Below are positions 6,553 to 8,062 of a stretch of DNA of 8,062 nt, piece by piece. The number at the start of each line of letters is the position of its first letter. Positions within the stretch are counted from its first letter, which is position 1. The DNA is taken from contig JBGTIS010000237.1 of NCBI GenBank assembly GCA_041745535.1, forward strand, positions 1-8,062. The letters are read 5' to 3'. The notes beneath the pieces are model-generated. The model worked only from the letters and a program-made list of their open reading frames with translations, was not told the origin of the DNA and ran no database searches. Position numbers and translations under genes: made by a program. Origin of the DNA: JBGTIS01 sp041745535 (GTDB lineage Bacteria; Bacteroidota; Bacteroidia; Cytophagales; Cyclobacteriaceae).

Positions 6553-7706
6553 ATGATGGACAAAATGATATATCTAGATCACAATGCGACAACTCCTCTT
6601 GACTTAAGGGTATTGGAAGCCATGATGCCCTATCTGACAAATATGTATGCCAATGCCTCCTGCAACCACAAATTCGGACATGAAGTAAGTGAGGCTATTA
6701 AGAAAGCTAATCAACAAATAGCCGAACTGATCCGGTGCCAGGCAAATGAGATAGTATATACTTCTGGCGCGACAGAATCTATTAATTTAGCCATTAAAGG
6801 AGTAGCAGAACAGTATCAGGATCAAGGCAAACATATCATTACGGTACAGACTGAGCACAAGCCGTGCTGGACGTGTGCCAGTACCTGGAAACAAAAGGCT
6901 TTGGCGTAACCTACTTACCTGTTCAGCCTGATGGGTTAATCCGCTTGGAGGAACTGGAGCGGGCTTTAAAACCGGAAACAATCTTGGTAGCCGTGATGAC
7001 TGCCAATAATGAAACCGGTGTGATCCAGCCTATCCGGGAAATTGCCGAAATGGCTCACCAAAACGGTGCCCTTTTCTTTACAGATGCTACCCAGGCATTT
7101 GGTAAAATTCCTTTGGATGTGGATGCAATGGGCATTGACCTGATGGCTTTTTCCGGCCATAAGATTTATGGGCCTAAAGGGGTAGGCGGATTATTTGTCA
7201 GAAGCCGCTGGCCCAACCGGGTAAAGCTCGTAAGCCAGATTCATGGAGGAGGTCACCAGAAAGGCAAACGCAGTGGCACGCTGAATGTACCGGGCATTGT
7301 AGGCTTTGGGGTCGCTGCCGAACTGGCGCAGGAAGAAATGAAAAAAGATGCCCAGCATACGGCTACGCTGCGTGATACTTTGGAAAAAGCTTTACTGGAA
7401 ATTCCAGGCACTAAAGTAAATGGTAACCAGGAACATCGCTTGCCCAACACCACCAATATTTACATTGAAGGTATTGACTCTGATGCGCTGATGATGGGTA
7501 TGGAAAATATCATGGTTTCCAATGGCTCCGCCTGTACTTCTGCCTCTATTGAACCTTCTCATGTGTTGCAGGCGATGGGCTTGAATGAACAGGAAGCTTT
7601 TTGTTGTTTGAGGTTTGGGATAGGTAGAAACAATAATATAGGCCACGTTGAGCAATGTGTGGAAAAACTAACGAAAACGACGCGGCATCTACGGGTACTA
7701 TCCTGA
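6553..7706 (+). pseudogene. Cysteine desulfurase (IscS/NifS-type), split by a one-base frameshift
   Basis: A PLP enzyme of the class-V aminotransferase fold that takes sulfur from cysteine for Fe-S clusters and other sulfur transfer. The first part runs to TEHK (K codon 6859-6861), then shifts to PCWTCAS and a stop at 6907-6909. The second part resumes at 6864 with VLDVCQYLE. Restoring one G between 6861 and 6862 (AAGGCC instead of AAGCC) gives TEHKAVLDVCQYLE, the standard family sequence, and a protein of 380 or 384 residues. Retained residues, numbered from the ATG at 6565: YLDHNATTP, SGATES, TEHK (H98), NNETG, D174 in TDATQ, PLP lysine K200 in SGHKIYGPKG (codon 7161), RSGTLN, and catalytic C324 in GSACTSAS (codon 7533). 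One unusual spot is CCLRFG near the end, where IscS has SIRFS. Starts at 6553, 6556 and 6565 are all possible. The gene has no same-strand neighbour. Family identity is certain; whether the lesion is biological or a sequence error cannot be told here. Confidence 0.9.
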
Positions 7707-7708
7707 GT

Positions 7709-8014
7709 TTATGAAATGCTTACCACGGGTAAAATCTCTTCCTTCGCTACCTCACTGTTAAGCGCCTGTGCCAAAGCATATTCTTCCTGCATGCCCAGCC
7801 AGTACATGGGAGTGGTTTGAAAAGCTTTAGACAGGCGAATGGACATACCCGGACTGATACCCGTTTTTTCGTTGATAATTTGTGACAAACTCTTCCGGGA
7901 CACATGTAATACTTTTGCCAGATTGGTTACAGTCAGGCTGAGGGGTTCCATGTAGTCATATTTTAATATTTCACCCGGATGCGGTGGGTTTTTCATAATC
8001 ATCTTTTCCATCAT
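7709..8014 (-). CDS. higA: HigA-family antitoxin (XRE-type helix-turn-helix)
   Basis: A 101-residue DNA-binding antitoxin of a HigBA toxin-antitoxin module. Seen: the family opening NPPHPGEIL (9-17), an XRE helix-turn-helix (about 28-72) with VTNLAKVLHVSRKSLSQIINEKTGISPGMSIR in two adjoining helices, and the typical FQTTPMYWLGMQEEYAL (65-81). In the family, HigA neutralises the HigB ribonuclease and represses its own operon. The order here, toxin first and antitoxin second, is the usual hig order: the toxin stop is 8 nt upstream. Four in-frame ATGs (8014, 8011, 8002, 7996) open the gene. The family most often starts close to MKNPxHPGEIL, so 7996 may be the true start and 8014 the longest form. 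The gene ends 2 nt from the desulfurase stop on the opposite strand. Confidence 0.93.
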   Translation of the reverse strand: MMEKMIMKNPPHPGEILKYDYMEPLSLTVTNLAKVLHVSRKSLSQIINEKTGISPGMSIRLSKAFQTTPMYWLGMQEEYALAQALNSEVAKEEILPVVSIS

Positions 8015-8022
8015 TATTCTAT

Positions 8023-8062
8023 TTAGTGATAATCCAAATAATCAACTTCTGATACTTTTCCT
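8023..8062 (-). CDS. higB: HigB/RelE-type toxin, C-terminal end only (cut by window edge)
   Basis: Reading leftward from 8061, twelve codons translate to GKVSEVDYLDYH and end in a TAA whose bases are 8025-8023. The final V-D-Y-x-D-Y-H is the characteristic C terminus of HigB toxins of the RelE/ParE fold (family ending close to E-x-V-D-Y-H), and the closing His is the usual last residue. It lies 8 nt upstream of the HigA start, in the expected toxin-antitoxin order. HigB proteins are mRNA-cleaving enzymes acting at the ribosome. The rest of the gene is outside the window, so its integrity cannot be judged. The call depends on a short peptide plus context. Confidence 0.7.
   Translation of the reverse strand, partial: GKVSEVDYLDYH

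Noticed and set aside
6853..6866. Programmed ribosomal frameshift joining the two halves of the desulfurase
   Set aside because: A -1 shift would be needed at CAC AAG CCG, but no X-XXY-YYZ slippery heptamer is present, and IscS-type desulfurases are not known for recoding. A deleted G explains the sequence more simply.
6864..7706. Second half of the desulfurase as an independent gene starting at GTG 6864
   Set aside because: The GTG is the conserved Val of TEHKAVLD in the intact family, there is no ribosome site, and the product would lack the N-terminal part of the PLP fold.

Overview
The window looks like a chromosomal segment from a member of the Bacteroidota, probably a Cytophagales-type environmental bacterium. 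The evidence is a secreted protease ending in a type IX secretion (T9SS) type A sorting domain, a secretion route essentially confined to this phylum; A-rich leaders instead of clear Shine-Dalgarno sites; moderate-to-low GC; and one TAnnTTTG-type promoter motif. No rRNA, tRNA, CRISPR array, insertion sequence or attachment site was seen.

Layout, left to right. A short AT-rich leader precedes a complete DUF6157-family gene on the + strand (109-519). Converging on it is a three-gene minus-strand run, read from right to left: a sensor histidine kinase with an extra degenerate RsbT/RsbW-like GHKL module at its N terminus (6301-5027), a 164-residue putative lipoprotein (4975-4481), and a 1304-residue M4 (thermolysin-type) metallopeptidase (4468-554). 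The protease has a propeptide, an intact zinc site, a beta-propeller-like region, three tandem DUF5018-like modules and the T9SS tail. Gaps of 51 and 12 nt make a shared transcript plausible. The small protein resembles emfourin (M4in), the inhibitor encoded beside M4 proteases in other bacteria, so it may be a cell-envelope inhibitor of the protease.

A 251-bp divergent intergenic region (6302-6552) holds a perfect 28-bp palindrome almost exactly midway between the kinase start and the start of a rightward IscS/NifS-type cysteine desulfurase. The desulfurase keeps every recognisable catalytic residue but is split by an apparent one-base deletion at 6861/6862, next to the conserved TEHK motif. 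It is either a very young pseudogene or a sequence error.

The right edge carries a minus-strand HigBA toxin-antitoxin module. The HigA antitoxin is complete (8014-7709). Only the last 12 codons of a HigB/RelE-like toxin are inside the window (8062-8023). The desulfurase and higA converge with only 2 nt between their stop codons.

The most promising lead is the pairing of an M4 protease with a possible emfourin-like lipoprotein, perhaps under a sensor kinase. The palindrome, the composite kinase and the one-base lesion are secondary leads.
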